Counted from the first letter of the stretch, positions 41,458 through 52,372 are shown. The stretch is 64,000 nt of DNA from Rhizobium sp. RCAM05350 (GCA_024426085.1 CP087971.1:70001-134000), one strand, 5' to 3'. Notes: a model not told the origin generated them from the letters alone. Numbers and translations are program-made.

Positions 41458-42771
41458 TCAAAGCTTGCCGGCATCCTGCAGGATGGTCGTGGCCTTCTCG
41501 GCAGCGCTGTCGAGCGCCTGCTTCGATGTCTTGTCGCCGAGGATTGCAGCCTGAAGCTCCGGATAGACCGAGTTGGAAATCTCGATCCACTCGGCGGTCT
41601 GCGGAACCGGGAAGGCGTGTTTTGCCGCTTCCTGGAAGGCCTGCAGCACTTCGGTCTTGTAGGCATCGCCTTCGGCGGCCTTGATGTTGTAATCCCAGAC
41701 GGCGCTGCGCGTCGGCAGTGGGCCGGTCGCCGATTCAAGCTTCTGGCTGTCTTCGTTGGTCAGCCACCAGACCAGCAAGCGGCGGCTTCCTTGTTGGCGC
41801 AGGATTCCGTGACCGAGAAGCCATGGTGACCGGACCAGCCGGTACGCTTGCCGGACGAACCTGCTGGCTGAACCTTCACGCCGACATTGCCGGCAACCTT
41901 GGAGGATTTCGGGTCGTTGAAGAAGCTCGCCCAGCCAGGCCAGTCGAGATTGACGGCGATCGAACCGGACGCAAAACCCTGGCCGAGATCGTCCCAGAGA
42001 TAGTTGGTGGTGCCGGCCGGAACGGCCTTGTCCTTGTAAAGCTTGACGAACCAGTCGAGCGCGCACGCCGGCGTCCGAATTGAAAGCAGGGCGGCCGTCC
42101 TTGTCGAGATATTCGCCGCCTTCGGCAACCAGCATTTCATAGAAGCGGCCATTGATCGCCTCTTCCTTGCCGGCAAACTGCGTGCCGTAGAATGTCGGCG
42201 GGGAGGAGAAGAACTCGGCCTGGTCGGAAACCTGCGCCCAGGTATCGGGCGGGGTCAGGTCGTAGCCGTACTTGGCCTTGAAAGCCGTTTTCTTGGCTTC
42301 GTCCTGATAGAGGCTCTTCTGATAGTAGAGTGCCGAAACGTCGAACTGGGCGCGCGGCAACATGACCAGCTTGCCGTCGAGGGTGGAGGCGGCGATCAGC
42401 GCCGGTACGAACTTGGCGAGTTCCTCGGCGGGGATCAGCGGCGTCAGGTCGGTGTAGATATCCGGATATTGCGGCGCGAACGACGAATGGTTCGAGCCGA
42501 CGCACCAGCTAAGGCCACCGGTGGCGATATCCGACTTGATTTCCTTGTCGAGCTCGAAATGGTTTTTCTTCGAGAGAATGTTGACCTTGGCGCCCGTCGC
42601 CTTTTCCCACTCGCCGATGCGCTCATAGAGCTTCTCATATTGCTGACCGCCGATGAGCTTCGCATCGATGGTCACGCTGTCGAATTTGCCGGGCAGGTCT
42701 GCGGCTTGTGCCGCGACCGAGCAGGCAAACAACATTACCCCGGCAGATACGCCGGAAAGCAGCTTGTTCAT
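41458..42771 (-). CDS. Carbohydrate ABC transporter substrate-binding protein (frameshifted)
   Basis: I start at ATG 42771: MNKLLSGVSAGVMLFACSVA with AQAADLPGKFD is a signal peptide with likely cleavage after AQA. The mature part has ATGAKVNILSKKNHFELDKE, GLSWCVGSNHSSFAPQYPDI, QFDVSALYYQKSLYQDEAKK and, after shifts near 42060 and 41790, GQGFASGSIAVNLDWPGWA, GHHGFSVTESCANKEAA and TEWIEISNSVYPEL-type sequence. This is the MalE-like (SBP_bac_1) class. About 438 residues. First gene of the L-fucose operon; probably binds L-fucose or a fucoside. Confidence 0.87.
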   Translation of the reverse strand: MNKLLSGVSAGVMLFACSVAAQAADLPGKFDSVTIDAKLIGGQQYEKLYERIGEWEKATGAKVNILSKKNHFELDKEIKSDIATGGLSWCVGSNHSSFAPQYPDIYTDLTPLIPAEELAKFVPALIAASTLDGKLVMLPRAQFDVSALYYQKSLYQDEAKKTAFKAKYGYDLTPPDTWAQVSDQAEFFSSPPTFYGTQFAGKEEAINGRFYEMLVAEGGEYLDKDGRPAFNSDAGVRARLVRQALQGQGRSGRHHQLSLGRSRPGFCVRFDRRQSRLAWLGELLQRPEILQGCRQCRREGSASRFVRQAYRLVRSPWLLGHGILRQQGSRRLLVWWLTNEDSQKLESATGPLPTRSAVWDYNIKAAEGDAYKTEVLQAFQEAAKHAFPVPQTAEWIEISNSVYPELQAAILGDKTSKQALDSAAEKATTILQDAGKL

Positions 42772-42811
42772 GATTTCTCCTCCCTCACGTCCACACCATC
42801 CCAATGGCGGG

Positions 42812-42833
42812 AATTCCTCATTTGTGAGGAATT
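42812..42833. promoter_or_regulatory. Putative IclR-type operator
   Basis: AATTCCTCA and TGAGGAATT form a perfect 9-bp inverted repeat around TTTG in the divergent region, 41 nt upstream of the binding-protein start and 108 nt upstream of the IclR start. It is well placed for control of both directions. Confidence 0.5.
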
Positions 42834-42940
42834 GATTTATATACAAACAGCAAATGCACCCTTGCGTCAAGGCGCAACTTTGCTTTGTCGAACGCGTGTC
42901 ATGCGTATATGAAGTAAGTCATTCACAGGGGGATGTGTTC

Positions 42941-43726
42941 ATGGATGCTGACGAATCTGACCGTTACCGCGCCCCGGCGCTGGACAAGGGGCTTGATATT
43001 CTCGAGCTTCTGGCCGGCGTCGATGGAGGCCTGACGCAAGCCGAAATTTCCAAGAAGCTTGAGCGGAGCCCGAATGAATTCTATCGCATGCTCGACCGGT
43101 TGGTGCGGCGCGGTTACGTGACGAGGATCGACGGCGATCGCTACTCGCTGACGCTCAAGCTGTTCGGCCTGGCGCAGCTGCATGCGCCGGTCCGGCGGCT
43201 GGCATCCTACGCGACGCCACTGATGCGCGACCTTGCCCAGCGCAGCCGCCAAGCCAATCATCTGGCGGTGTTCGACCGTGGCTTTGCTGTGGTCATCGCC
43301 CAGCAGGAAGCCCCGGATTATTGGGGCATCTCGATCCGCGTCGGCTCGCATATCAGCCTGTTCGACACCGGTTCGGGCCATGTGCTGCTTGCCTTCCGCA
43401 GCGAAGAGGAGCGGCAGATGATGATTTCCGAGCATGTCAAAAGCCAGTCGGAACCGCCGCTGTCGGATGATTTTTTCGAGCGGCTCGACCGGATACGTCA
43501 GCGTGGCTACGAAATGATGGCTAGCGCCCAGACTGCCGGCGTCTACAATTTGTCTGCACCGATCCTGGGGCCTGACGGACGCGGCATCGCGGCGCTAACC
43601 TGCCCCTACATCGCGCTGGTCAATGCCCCGTCAGCGCCGGATATCACCGAGAGCATCGCACTCCTGCAAAAGACCGCTGCCCAGCTTTCACTGCTTGCCG
43701 GATCGGACGTCACCCACACGGAATAA
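42941..43726 (+). CDS. IclR-family transcriptional regulator
   Basis: An intact 261-residue regulator from ATG 42941 (GGGGGAT-type site upstream). The N-terminal winged helix is ALDKGLDILELLAGVDGGLT, QAEISKKLERSPNEFYRMLD and RLVRRGYVTRIDGDRYSLTL. The C-terminal effector domain shows SRQANHLAVFDRGFAVVIAQ, DTGSGHVLLAFRSEEER and YNLSAPILGPDGRGIAAL. It lies divergent from the L-fucose transporter operon and upstream of the lactonase, and is the probable regulator of both. The ligand may be L-fucose, the lactone or a keto-deoxy acid. Confidence 0.9.
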   Translation: MDADESDRYRAPALDKGLDILELLAGVDGGLTQAEISKKLERSPNEFYRMLDRLVRRGYVTRIDGDRYSLTLKLFGLAQLHAPVRRLASYATPLMRDLAQRSRQANHLAVFDRGFAVVIAQQEAPDYWGISIRVGSHISLFDTGSGHVLLAFRSEEERQMMISEHVKSQSEPPLSDDFFERLDRIRQRGYEMMASAQTAGVYNLSAPILGPDGRGIAALTCPYIALVNAPSAPDITESIALLQKTAAQLSLLAGSDVTHTE

Positions 43727-43821
43727 GCATCGATTCAACGCGTTTGGCGGAAAAATTCTTATTTGAATGGTATCTTCTTGTGTGAAATAGTCAGCGATAA
43801 CGCCGGGGAGGACACGGACCG

Positions 43822-44658
43822 ATGATCATCGACACCCATCTGCATCTGATTGACAGGGCAGCGCTTGCTTATCCGTGGCTGTCAGGCGTGCCGGCGCTGG
43901 ATCGCGATTTCCTCTACGAAACCTATGCGACCGAAGCCAAGCGCTGCGGTATCGGGGCGGCCCTGCATATGGAGGTCGATGTCGATCCTGCGGAGATCGA
44001 GGCCGAGATCGGCTATGTTCAGACCCTTTCCAAACGTCCCGAAAGCCTGATTGCTGGCGCTATCGCCGCCTGCCGCCCGGAAGAGGCCGGTTTTGCCGGT
44101 TATCTTGAGCGCCAGCAGACGAACCCGTTCGTCAAAGGCTTTCGCCGCGTGCTGCATGTCGTGCCCGACGATGTCTCGGAAGGCGCACTGTTTCATGAAA
44201 ATATCAAGCGGCTTGGCGGAAGCGGTCTGTCATTCGACCTCTGCGTCCTGCCGCACCAGATTCCGAAAGCCATTGCGCTCGCCGATCTAGCGCCGGACGT
44301 TCAATTCATCCTCGACCATTGCGGCGTGCCGGCCATCGCTTCAGGCGCAGTCCAGCCGTGGCGGGACAATATGACCGAGATCGCCAAGCGCCCGAACGTA
44401 ACCGCCAAGATTTCCGGCGTCGTCGCCTATGCCGAAGCGGAAAGCTGGTCGGTGGAGACGCTTCGTCCCTATGTCGAGCACACGATCGCGCAATTTGGCT
44501 GGGATCGCGTTGTCTGGGGCAGTGACTGGCCGGTCTGTACGCTGGGGGGCGGCCTGTCGACCTGGATGGCCGCGACCCATGCGCTGCTGGCCGGCAGTTC
44601 GGAAACCGAGCGGGAAAAGCTGCTGTCGGGCAATGCAAAACGGCTTTGGCGCCTCTAA
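43822..44658 (+). CDS. L-fuconolactonase (amidohydrolase family)
   Basis: An intact 278-residue TIM-barrel amidohydrolase. The start MIIDTHLHLIDRAALAYPWL carries the HxH metal motif (DTHLHL); later blocks are VKGFRRVLHVVPDD, VQFILDHCGVPAIASG (conserved HCG) and DRVVWGSDWPVCTLGG with the metal-binding Asp. This matches L-fucono-1,5-lactonase/Amidohydro_2 proteins. It hydrolyses L-fuconolactone to L-fuconate, linking the sugar dehydrogenase and L-fuconate dehydratase of the divergent operon. It follows the IclR gene by 95 nt. Confidence 0.88.
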   Translation: MIIDTHLHLIDRAALAYPWLSGVPALDRDFLYETYATEAKRCGIGAALHMEVDVDPAEIEAEIGYVQTLSKRPESLIAGAIAACRPEEAGFAGYLERQQTNPFVKGFRRVLHVVPDDVSEGALFHENIKRLGGSGLSFDLCVLPHQIPKAIALADLAPDVQFILDHCGVPAIASGAVQPWRDNMTEIAKRPNVTAKISGVVAYAEAESWSVETLRPYVEHTIAQFGWDRVVWGSDWPVCTLGGGLSTWMAATHALLAGSSETEREKLLSGNAKRLWRL

Positions 44659-44664
44659 ACAGGC

Positions 44665-44685
44665 GGCCGGCGTTATCCGCCGGCC
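44665..44685. terminator. Bidirectional terminator
   Basis: GGCCGGCG and CGCCGGCC form a perfect 8-bp stem around TTATC between two convergent genes (stops at 44658 and 44696). The flanking AGGC/CCT extend pairing. Confidence 0.65.
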
Positions 44686-44695
44686 TGTCCCTCTA

Positions 44696-45826
44696 TCGAA
44701 AACTCTCTACGAACAATCGATTGATGTCACCGACGACCGTCCTGGCTGGCTGGCGCTGCAATAGGCCTTCGTTCAAACGATCCGATGCCGCTTGCTGGAA
44801 ACCCATGTAGCCGTCGTGGCGGGGCCTGACCCAGGCTGCATCGAGCGTCGCGCGGGTGGCGCGATAGAAGTCGGCAGTGGCAAGATTGACCTCCACATCT
44901 TCCCACGCTTGCGCATGGCCGGGCTGTCCGCCCGCTGCGGCGTAATAGGTTTTCTGAATATCGCCGCTGGCGATCCAATAGGCAAAGTCGATGGCAGTGT
45001 CCGGGTTTTGGAAAAAGCCGAGACGGCAATGCCCGTTCCGCCCAGCGCCGATCCGACCGGCCCGCTCTCGCCCACCGGCGGAATATCGCCGAAACGGATG
45101 AGTCCCGGCCGGAAATCCTTCACCGAATAGCTGACATAACCATAGATCAGCGGCGAGACGACAGCTTTTGTCTCAGGCGCTGCCATCCGCTCCAGAACAG
45201 CGATTGGGTCCATCTCGAAACAGGCCGGATCGACCAGACCGGCGATTTCAGCGCAACATTTCGAAGACCTGCGTGCCCGTTTCGATGTCAATCAGTTCAC
45301 CGGGTCCTTCGACGGCGCAGGGCCGCCCAAGATTGCCGCAGAGCGTATAAAAGCCCATCAGCGAATGGGGTGGGCGAAGCGGAATGAGGACCTTTCCTGA
45401 ACGCGCAAGATCAAGCACCTCGGTCCAACTGGCCGGCGGCGTGGTCTCCAGGTCGGGCCGCCAGGCCTGAACCTGCGTTGCTGCATCGATCGGGAAAGCC
45501 CATTGGCGGCCCTGCCAGGCGTAACTCGGATAGGATTGGCCGGTGCTGGCGGCGGCCAGCGCATGGCGCTCGCTTTCGCGTCCGGTCACATCCAGTGGAA
45601 GCAGGCATTTCTCATGGGTGATCTGCCCGACATGCGGGTGATCGATGACGATGAGATCGAACTGCCGCGCCAGTTCCTCGACCGGAAATGTCTCGAAATC
45701 CTGCAGCGAACGCTTTTTCCATTCGACCTTCACACCGGTTTCGTCGAGCCAGCGACGTGAGCACGCGACCATCGGATCGTAGCCGCGCGGGTGGTTCCAG
45801 GTCATGCCCTTGAGCGTGATGGTCAT
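44696..45826 (-). CDS. Solute-binding-fold protein without signal peptide (frameshifted)
   Basis: Resembles extracellular solute-binding proteins (SBP_bac_1 class) but begins directly with mature-type sequence MTITLKGMTWNHPRGYDPMV and VKVEWKKRSLQDFETFPVEE, with no hydrophobic leader. Further blocks are FDLIVIDHPHVGQI, WAFPIDAATQVQAWRPDL and, after shifts near 45260 and 45020, ETKAVVSPLIYGYVSYSVKD and ATADFYRATRATLDAAWVRP. About 377 residues. Its ATG overlaps the CoA-transferase stop as ATGA, so translation is coupled and the true start is unlikely to lie upstream. It may act in the cytoplasm as a sensor or ligand carrier. Confidence 0.75.
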
Positions 45827-46983
45827 AGGCCGAACTCCTCGCGGATGGCCTGGCTATGCTCGCCGATGCGTGGTGCCGCGCGATCGACTCTGGCGCGGAC
45901 GCCGTTGACGCGGAGCGGTGAGCGGGTCGTCGTGATCGAAATGTTGTCTTCGCGGGTGACGGTCTGCAGCATGTCGAGAACCTGAAAGCCCTCGCTTTCC
46001 AGAAGCTCGTTCCAGTTCAGCACCCGGGCACACCAGATGTCTGCCGGTTCGAGGATCGCCAGCCACTCGTCCGTCGTCTTGGTGGCGATGCGCTTGGCGA
46101 TCAGCGCCTTGATCTCGTCGCGGGCGGTAAACCAGGTGGATGAGTTATCGCGGTAAGGCGCCAGTTCCTCCATGCCGAGCAGGTCGGCAAGCTTGGGGAT
46201 CGGCGTCATGGCGATGGCGAGGTAACCATCGGCTGCCGCATAGACACCGTAAGGGGCTGAGAGGTAGGCGTGGGCGCTGCGAAAATTCGCCCGCTTCGGC
46301 AACCGCCGGCCGTCGTTGAGATGGGTCGTCAAAACCTCGAACTGGAAATCGACCAGCGCCTCGAGCAGGCTGGTCTCGACATGGCTGCCGGTACCCTTGA
46401 CGCTGCGCCGGACAAGCGCAGCCAGAATGCCTTGTGCCAGTGCAGCACCGGCCAGCATGTCGCCGATCGCCAGGCCAAACGGGACCGGACCCTGGTCCTC
46501 GTCCCCATTCAGCCACATTACGCCCGAACGGGACTGCGCCAAGAGGTCCTGCCCCGGCCGCTTGACCCAAGGGCCTTCCTCACCATAACCGCTGATCGAC
46601 GCGTAAACGAGGCGCGGGTTGATCGCCTTGACCGCTTCATAATCGAACCCGAGCCGTTCGATGACGCCGGGCCGGAAGTTCTGGATCAGCACATCAGCCT
46701 TGCCGAGCAAAATCCGCAGCGAGGCCAGATCCTTTTCATCCTTCAGGTCGATCGACAGGCTTTCCTTGGCCCGGTTGATCGCATGGAAAATGGTCGAATC
46801 GCCGCCGATCTCGGTGTCGCTGAGATAAAGACGCCGGGACAGGTCGCCGCCATCGGGCCGCTCGATCTTGATGACGCGGGCGCCGAGATCCATCAGCCGC
46901 AGCGAACAGTAGGGGCCGGACAGGAATTGGCTGAGATCGACGACGATAAGGCCGGCGAGGGGAAGGTCGGTATCGGCTGACAT
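45823..46983 (-). CDS. CaiB/BaiF family CoA-transferase
   Basis: An intact 386-residue class III CoA-transferase. It shows LAGLIVVDLSQFLSGPYCSL near the start, ARVIKIERPDGGDLSRRLYL, LSIDLKDEKDLASLRILLGK (catalytic Asp usual in the DLK/FDLxxxxG region), DVLIQNFRPGVIERLGFDYE, LVYASISGYGEEGPWVKRPG and DLLAQSRSGVMWLNG. It transfers CoA between carboxylic acids by covalent anhydride chemistry. It follows the MaoC gene directly and overlaps the binding-fold gene. Together they suggest activation and dehydration of an organic acid; the acid is unknown. Confidence 0.9.
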   Translation of the reverse strand: MSADTDLPLAGLIVVDLSQFLSGPYCSLRLMDLGARVIKIERPDGGDLSRRLYLSDTEIGGDSTIFHAINRAKESLSIDLKDEKDLASLRILLGKADVLIQNFRPGVIERLGFDYEAVKAINPRLVYASISGYGEEGPWVKRPGQDLLAQSRSGVMWLNGDEDQGPVPFGLAIGDMLAGAALAQGILAALVRRSVKGTGSHVETSLLEALVDFQFEVLTTHLNDGRRLPKRANFRSAHAYLSAPYGVYAAADGYLAIAMTPIPKLADLLGMEELAPYRDNSSTWFTARDEIKALIAKRIATKTTDEWLAILEPADIWCARVLNWNELLESEGFQVLDMLQTVTREDNISITTTRSPLRVNGVRARVDRAAPRIGEHSQAIREEFGL

Positions 46984-47538
46984 TTATTGTTTTTCCGTCT
47001 TGCCGGCAAAGTCGGCCGGGTTCTTGTATTTCACGGTCTGCAGATGCTCGCAGTAGAGCACCAGTTCGCCTTCGCCCTTGAAGATTTCGTAGCTGGCGCG
47101 GATGAGGCCCATGTCCTTGTAGCGCGGCCGCTTATCGAGGTTGGTGCGGATGGCGTAGATGGTGTCGCCGATGAACACCGGCTTGATGAAACGCAGCTTG
47201 TCATAGCCATAGGAAAAGGCGTTGACGCAGTTGGTGGCGACAAGCCCGAGGCCGGCAGAGAACACGAAGGCGCCGGCAATCAGCCGCTTGCCGAAAATGC
47301 CTTCGCGTTCGGCAAACATCTGGTCCTGCACATAAGGATGAATGTCGGTGACCAGCATGTTGAACATATGGCTGTCGCCCTCGGCCATCGTGCGGCGCAA
47401 AGAGCGGATGCGCTGACAAACCGGCCAATCCTCATAGAACCAGTTTTCCGCATTCCAGACCGGAAGCGAAGCGTGGTCCGTTGGCATGTCGGAAGGGTGG
47501 GTCGAGGACACGCCCACGGTCAGCGCAGCGGCGCTCAT
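46984..47538 (-). CDS. MaoC family dehydratase
   Basis: An intact 184-residue hot-dog-fold protein from ATG 47538 (GGGGGT upstream). Conserved blocks are [40 protein letters not shown] and [20 protein letters not shown] with [20 protein letters not shown] at the end. A longer frame reaches 47640 but its extra part crosses promoter-like sequence. It is the first gene of the MaoC-CaiB-binding-fold operon. The central block closely resembles that of the MaoC-like protein in the L-fucose operon (35527-35976), so they are paralogues or act on related CoA esters. Confidence 0.86.
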   Translation of the reverse strand: MSAAALTVGVSSTHPSDMPTDHASLPVWNAENWFYEDWPVCQRIRSLRRTMAEGDSHMFNMLVTDIHPYVQDQMFAEREGIFGKRLIAGAFVFSAGLGLVATNCVNAFSYGYDKLRFIKPVFIGDTIYAIRTNLDKRPRYKDMGLIRASYEIFKGEGELVLYCEHLQTVKYKNPADFAGKTEKQ

Positions 47539-47936
47539 AGCGGTACCCCCGTGCGAATTACGGCCAGCCGGGTGATGTCCATGTGCGTCCTCCAGTTTTC
47601 TTATGTAAAGAAGATTTTCACATATGGATGATTTTTGCAAGCGGCATCGTTTGATCCTTGCGGCTCACCTTTGCCCGATGACGGGGTACTTCCGATGAAT
47701 GGTCAGGCATGAGGATAAGGAGAGGCGTGAGTTTGCTGGGTCTCGGGTTCAGCGGAGATACCCTTGTGCCGGTCTGACAAGATGCGCGGGATTACCCGCC
47801 CGGGCCTGGCGCAGCAGCGTAATATCTCGCCCGAGATAGTGCTTTCAGGCGCTAAAACCGGGAAAGCCTGTCGCTGGATACGAAGCGTTAACTATATGCT
47901 TTGTAAATCAGAATCACCAACATGGAGAACCGCCTG
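47539..47936. other. Intergenic region with a possible operator
   Basis: No gene seen. TTCTT-ATGTA-AAGAA at 47598-47612 is an inverted repeat 60 nt upstream of the MaoC start and shares 11 of 15 positions with TTCTTGTGTGAAATA near 43775 before the lactonase gene. The rest holds no recognised element. Confidence 0.4.
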
Positions 47937-48247
47937 ATGAGTGCTGCGTTGAAGGATGTGCGTTTTTCGGAAACGGAAGAACGGGTCGTACCGTTTCCCC
48001 TGTCGGGACAGGCAAGCACCATCCGACGTTGCGCGAGCTGGAAAATGTTCACGGCGACGAGGCTCTGCACTACTGGAAAACCGAATGCCGCGCGCTCATG
48101 GAACGCCTGAAAAATCTGGGCTGCTCTGAAGACGCCATCCGCAGCCAGGTCATGGCCTTCCAGACCGAAGTCCAGGTGGAAATGATGCGGCGCTATTCGG
48201 ACCGCCTGGCCGCTGAAGCCCAGGATGGGTACACTCTCAATTCTTAA
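47937..48247 (+). CDS. Small conserved rhizobial hypothetical protein (one frameshift)
   Basis: From ATG 47937 (GGAGAA upstream) the frame reads MSAALKDVRFSETEERVVPF and PLSGQASTIRR; a shift near 48025 restores LRELENVHGDEALHYWKTEC, RALMERLKNLGCSEDAIRSQ and VQVEMMRRYSDRLAAEAQ. The rebuilt protein has about 103 residues and is helical. Small proteins with a VVPFP-type start and a C-terminal helix of this kind are common in Rhizobiales (the DUF6074-like group), function unknown. Similarity is by pattern only. Confidence 0.55.
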
Positions 48248-48299
48248 CGTCTATCCGTCCGGTCACAAACGCCGAGACCTCGGCGCCGCCGGTCAGGAC

Positions 48300-48328
48300 A
48301 AAAAAGGCAGCGGTGAGCTGCCCTTTTT
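48300..48328. terminator. Bidirectional rho-independent terminator
   Basis: AAAAAAGGCAGC and GCTGCCCTTTTT form a stem around GGTGA with A and T runs at both ends. It serves the convergent small gene (stop 48247) and the aspartate decarboxylase gene (stop 48351). Confidence 0.75.
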
Positions 48329-48350
48329 GCCGTTATGAAGAACCGTTCCG

Positions 48351-49954
<1,604 letters not shown>

Positions 49955-49968
49955 CTAAGTCGAATGGA

Positions 49969-51661
49969 TCAGACGAAGGCGACAACGAGCGGGCCAAGCA
50001 ATGTCAAAAAGACGTTGGCCAGCGCGTAGGTTATGGCGAAGGGCGTGGTGGGAACGGTGTTTCCGGCCTTGTCGAGGATTTCGCCGAAGGCGGGATTGAG
50101 CTGCGCGATCCGGGAAAGCGCGCCGGCAAAGATGGCGGTGTTGTCGTAGCGCAAGATATAGCGCCCGACGAGCATGGTGATGAGCAGCGGCAGGATGGTG
50201 ACGACAACACCGATCAGGAAGATCGAGATGCCGTTTTCAGCGATGGTGTGCACCGCCTGCTGTCCCGATTGCAGCCCGACGACGGCGACGAAGCCGGCAA
50301 GGCCGAGATCGCGCAAAAGCGTCGAGGCGGCCGTCGGCATATTGCCGAGCGTCATGTTGCGGCTGCGGTACCAGCCGAAAGCGAGACCGGCAAGCAGTGC
50401 ACCGCCGCCGCTACCGAGCGTCAGCGGGATCGAGCCGATGCGAATGACCGCAAGCCCGACCAGCAGGCCGACGACGATGCCGAGCCCATGGAAGACGAAA
50501 TCGGTCTTGTCGCTCGGCATAATTACAGTGCCGACCCGCTTGGCGATGCGCTGCAGATCTTCCTGCAGGCCATGCACCGTGACGAGATCACCGGCTTCGA
50601 TGCGTGTATCGGCGACAAGCGTCAGCGGATTGCCACCACGCTTGACCTGAAGCACGAAGACACCATGCCGCAACTCTTTAGTCGCCTCGATGATTTCGGC
50701 GACTGTCTTTCCGACGAATTCCTTGTTGCCGATGACGACATCCCGCGTTGCCACGACCATGTCCATGCCATCGGAGAACTGCGTTTCGGGCCCGATCGTA
50801 TTCGCCATACCGACCACGCCGGCGCGTCGACCGACAACGAGAACGATATCGTCGGCCTGCAGTTTGAGGTCAGGTTCGACGCCGATGATTGCGCCTGCGC
50901 GTTTCACACGCTCGATGGCGATGGCAGCACCCGTGGCGCCTGCCTCTATCTCGCCAACGGAGCGGCCGGCGGCCTGCCTGACCTGGAACAGTCGCCCGAC
51001 GAGATCGGGCAGAGCCGGGGTCTCGCCGGGGCCATAGACCTTGGCACCGGCCAGCATCTCCGCCTCAGCCTTGACTGCGTCGTCGTGGATGCTGCGGCCC
51101 ATGAACCAGGGCAGGATATTGACGCAGACGATGATCGCCCCGAAGGATCCGAAAATATAGGTGACGGCATAGCCGATGGCGACGTTGGCCTGCAGGCGCT
51201 GCACTTCATCCGCGGCTAGGCCGAGCTTGCCGATTGCCGATTGCCGAGCTCGCTGTGCCGATGATCGCCGACTGGGTAAGCCCTCCGGCGGCGATGCCTG
51301 CGGCCAGTCCCTTGTCGAGCTCGAACATCTTGGCCAGCAGGACGACGGTTAGGAGCCCGCTAATGGCGAGCACGGCGGCCATGACGATTTCGCGGATCGA
51401 CTTGCGTCCGAGCGAGCGGAAGAATTGCGGGCCGCTCTCGAAGCCGACGGCATAGATGAACAGCGCAAACAGGACTGCCTTGATGCCATTGTCGATGGTG
51501 ATGCCGATCTGGCTGAGCACGACTGCAACCAGAAGGGAGCCTGCGACGCCGCCAAGCTGGAACTTGCCGAACTGGAACTTGCCGATCCAGTATCCCCCAG
51601 CCAGCGATAGAAACAGAGCAATTTCAGGGGATTGGTGAAAAATCGATTCCAGGAATTCCAT
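49969..51661 (-). CDS. aspT: Aspartate:alanine antiporter (AspT family; one frameshift by 7-nt duplication)
   Basis: A protein of about 562 residues: an N-terminal membrane half MEFLESIFHQSPEIALFLSL, GGVAGSLLVAVVLSQIGITI, VGFESGPQFFRSLGRKSIRE; two central TrkA-C-like domains (MVVATRDVVIGNKEFVGKTV and related); and a C-terminal membrane half with GLLVGLAVIRIGSIPLTLGS and IAQLNPAFGEILDKAGNTVP. The frame breaks near 51235, where a 7-nt unit is repeated (GCCGATT tandem); removing one copy restores SSAIGKLGLAADEVQRLQAN. It exchanges external aspartate for internal alanine. It precedes asdA on the same strand and is 27 nt away from it on the coding side, forming a two-gene unit. Confidence 0.9.
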
Positions 51662-51823
51662 TGACCTCTCCGTATAGACGCCGCTTTGTCGCTGGCCAAA
51701 TCAGAGGGAAGGGTTGCGTTTCGGTCAAGGAAAAACTTCTACGGGAAGATTAATGATGTTGCGGTTTTGTTCAAATTTGAGACTCACTGCGCAAAAATGC
51801 GGCAAAGTGTGGCCCATATGAAA

Positions 51824-51847
51824 ACGCCCGGCATTTTCGCCGGGCGT
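51824..51847 (-). terminator. Rho-independent terminator of the eryR-tpiA-rpiB operon
   Basis: ACGCCCGGC and GCCGGGCGT form a perfect 9-bp stem around a 6-nt loop, followed on the minus strand by TTTT. It lies 60 nt after the rpiB stop. Confidence 0.75.
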
Positions 51848-51906
51848 CATTCTGCAGGACATGAGGGAGGATCTACATATTCTGCGGAAACTGTCTGATC
51901 GGATCG

Positions 51907-52345
51907 TTACTTTCCGGTGTCGAGGCGGTCGATCGCCTGAACATTGCCGGCCGACGAGCCGTTCGGATCGAATTCCGGATTCCAGCCACTTGTCGACGAT
52001 CGCCTTGGCCAGTTCCGGGCCGATGACGCGGGCACCCATGGTGATGATCTGGGCGTTGTTGGATTTGGCGGCGCGCTCGGCCGAATAGGTGTCGTGGGTG
52101 AGCGCTGCGCGGATGCCCGGTACCTTGTTGGCGGAGATCGAGACGCCGATGCCGGTGCCGCAGATCAGGATGCCGCGGTCGTTCTCGCCGCGGACGATGG
52201 TTTCGGCCAGACCCTTTGACAGATCGGCATAGAAGCCGGACTGGCTGAGATTGCTGACTTCAAGGCCGCTCTTGGTAGCGAGATGGGCTTCGATCATGTC
52301 GAGAAGCGGCTTGCCTGCGCTATCGGCGCCGATTGCGATTTTCAT
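51907..52345 (-). CDS. rpiB: RpiB-type sugar-phosphate isomerase, likely D-erythrulose 4-phosphate isomerase (one frameshift)
   Basis: [20 protein letters not shown] starts an RpiB/LacAB-fold protein, with [40 protein letters not shown] and [20 protein letters not shown] (active-site His). A shift near 51968 restores the usual end [20 protein letters not shown], stopping at 51907. About 146 residues. It is the last gene behind tpiA2 and a DeoR regulator, the order eryR-eryH-eryI of Brucella and rhizobia, where this enzyme isomerises D-erythrulose 4-phosphate. Ribose 5-phosphate isomerase activity is the alternative. Confidence 0.85.
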
Positions 52346-52372
52346 GGCTGTATCCTTCCGTTGACGGTGGTT

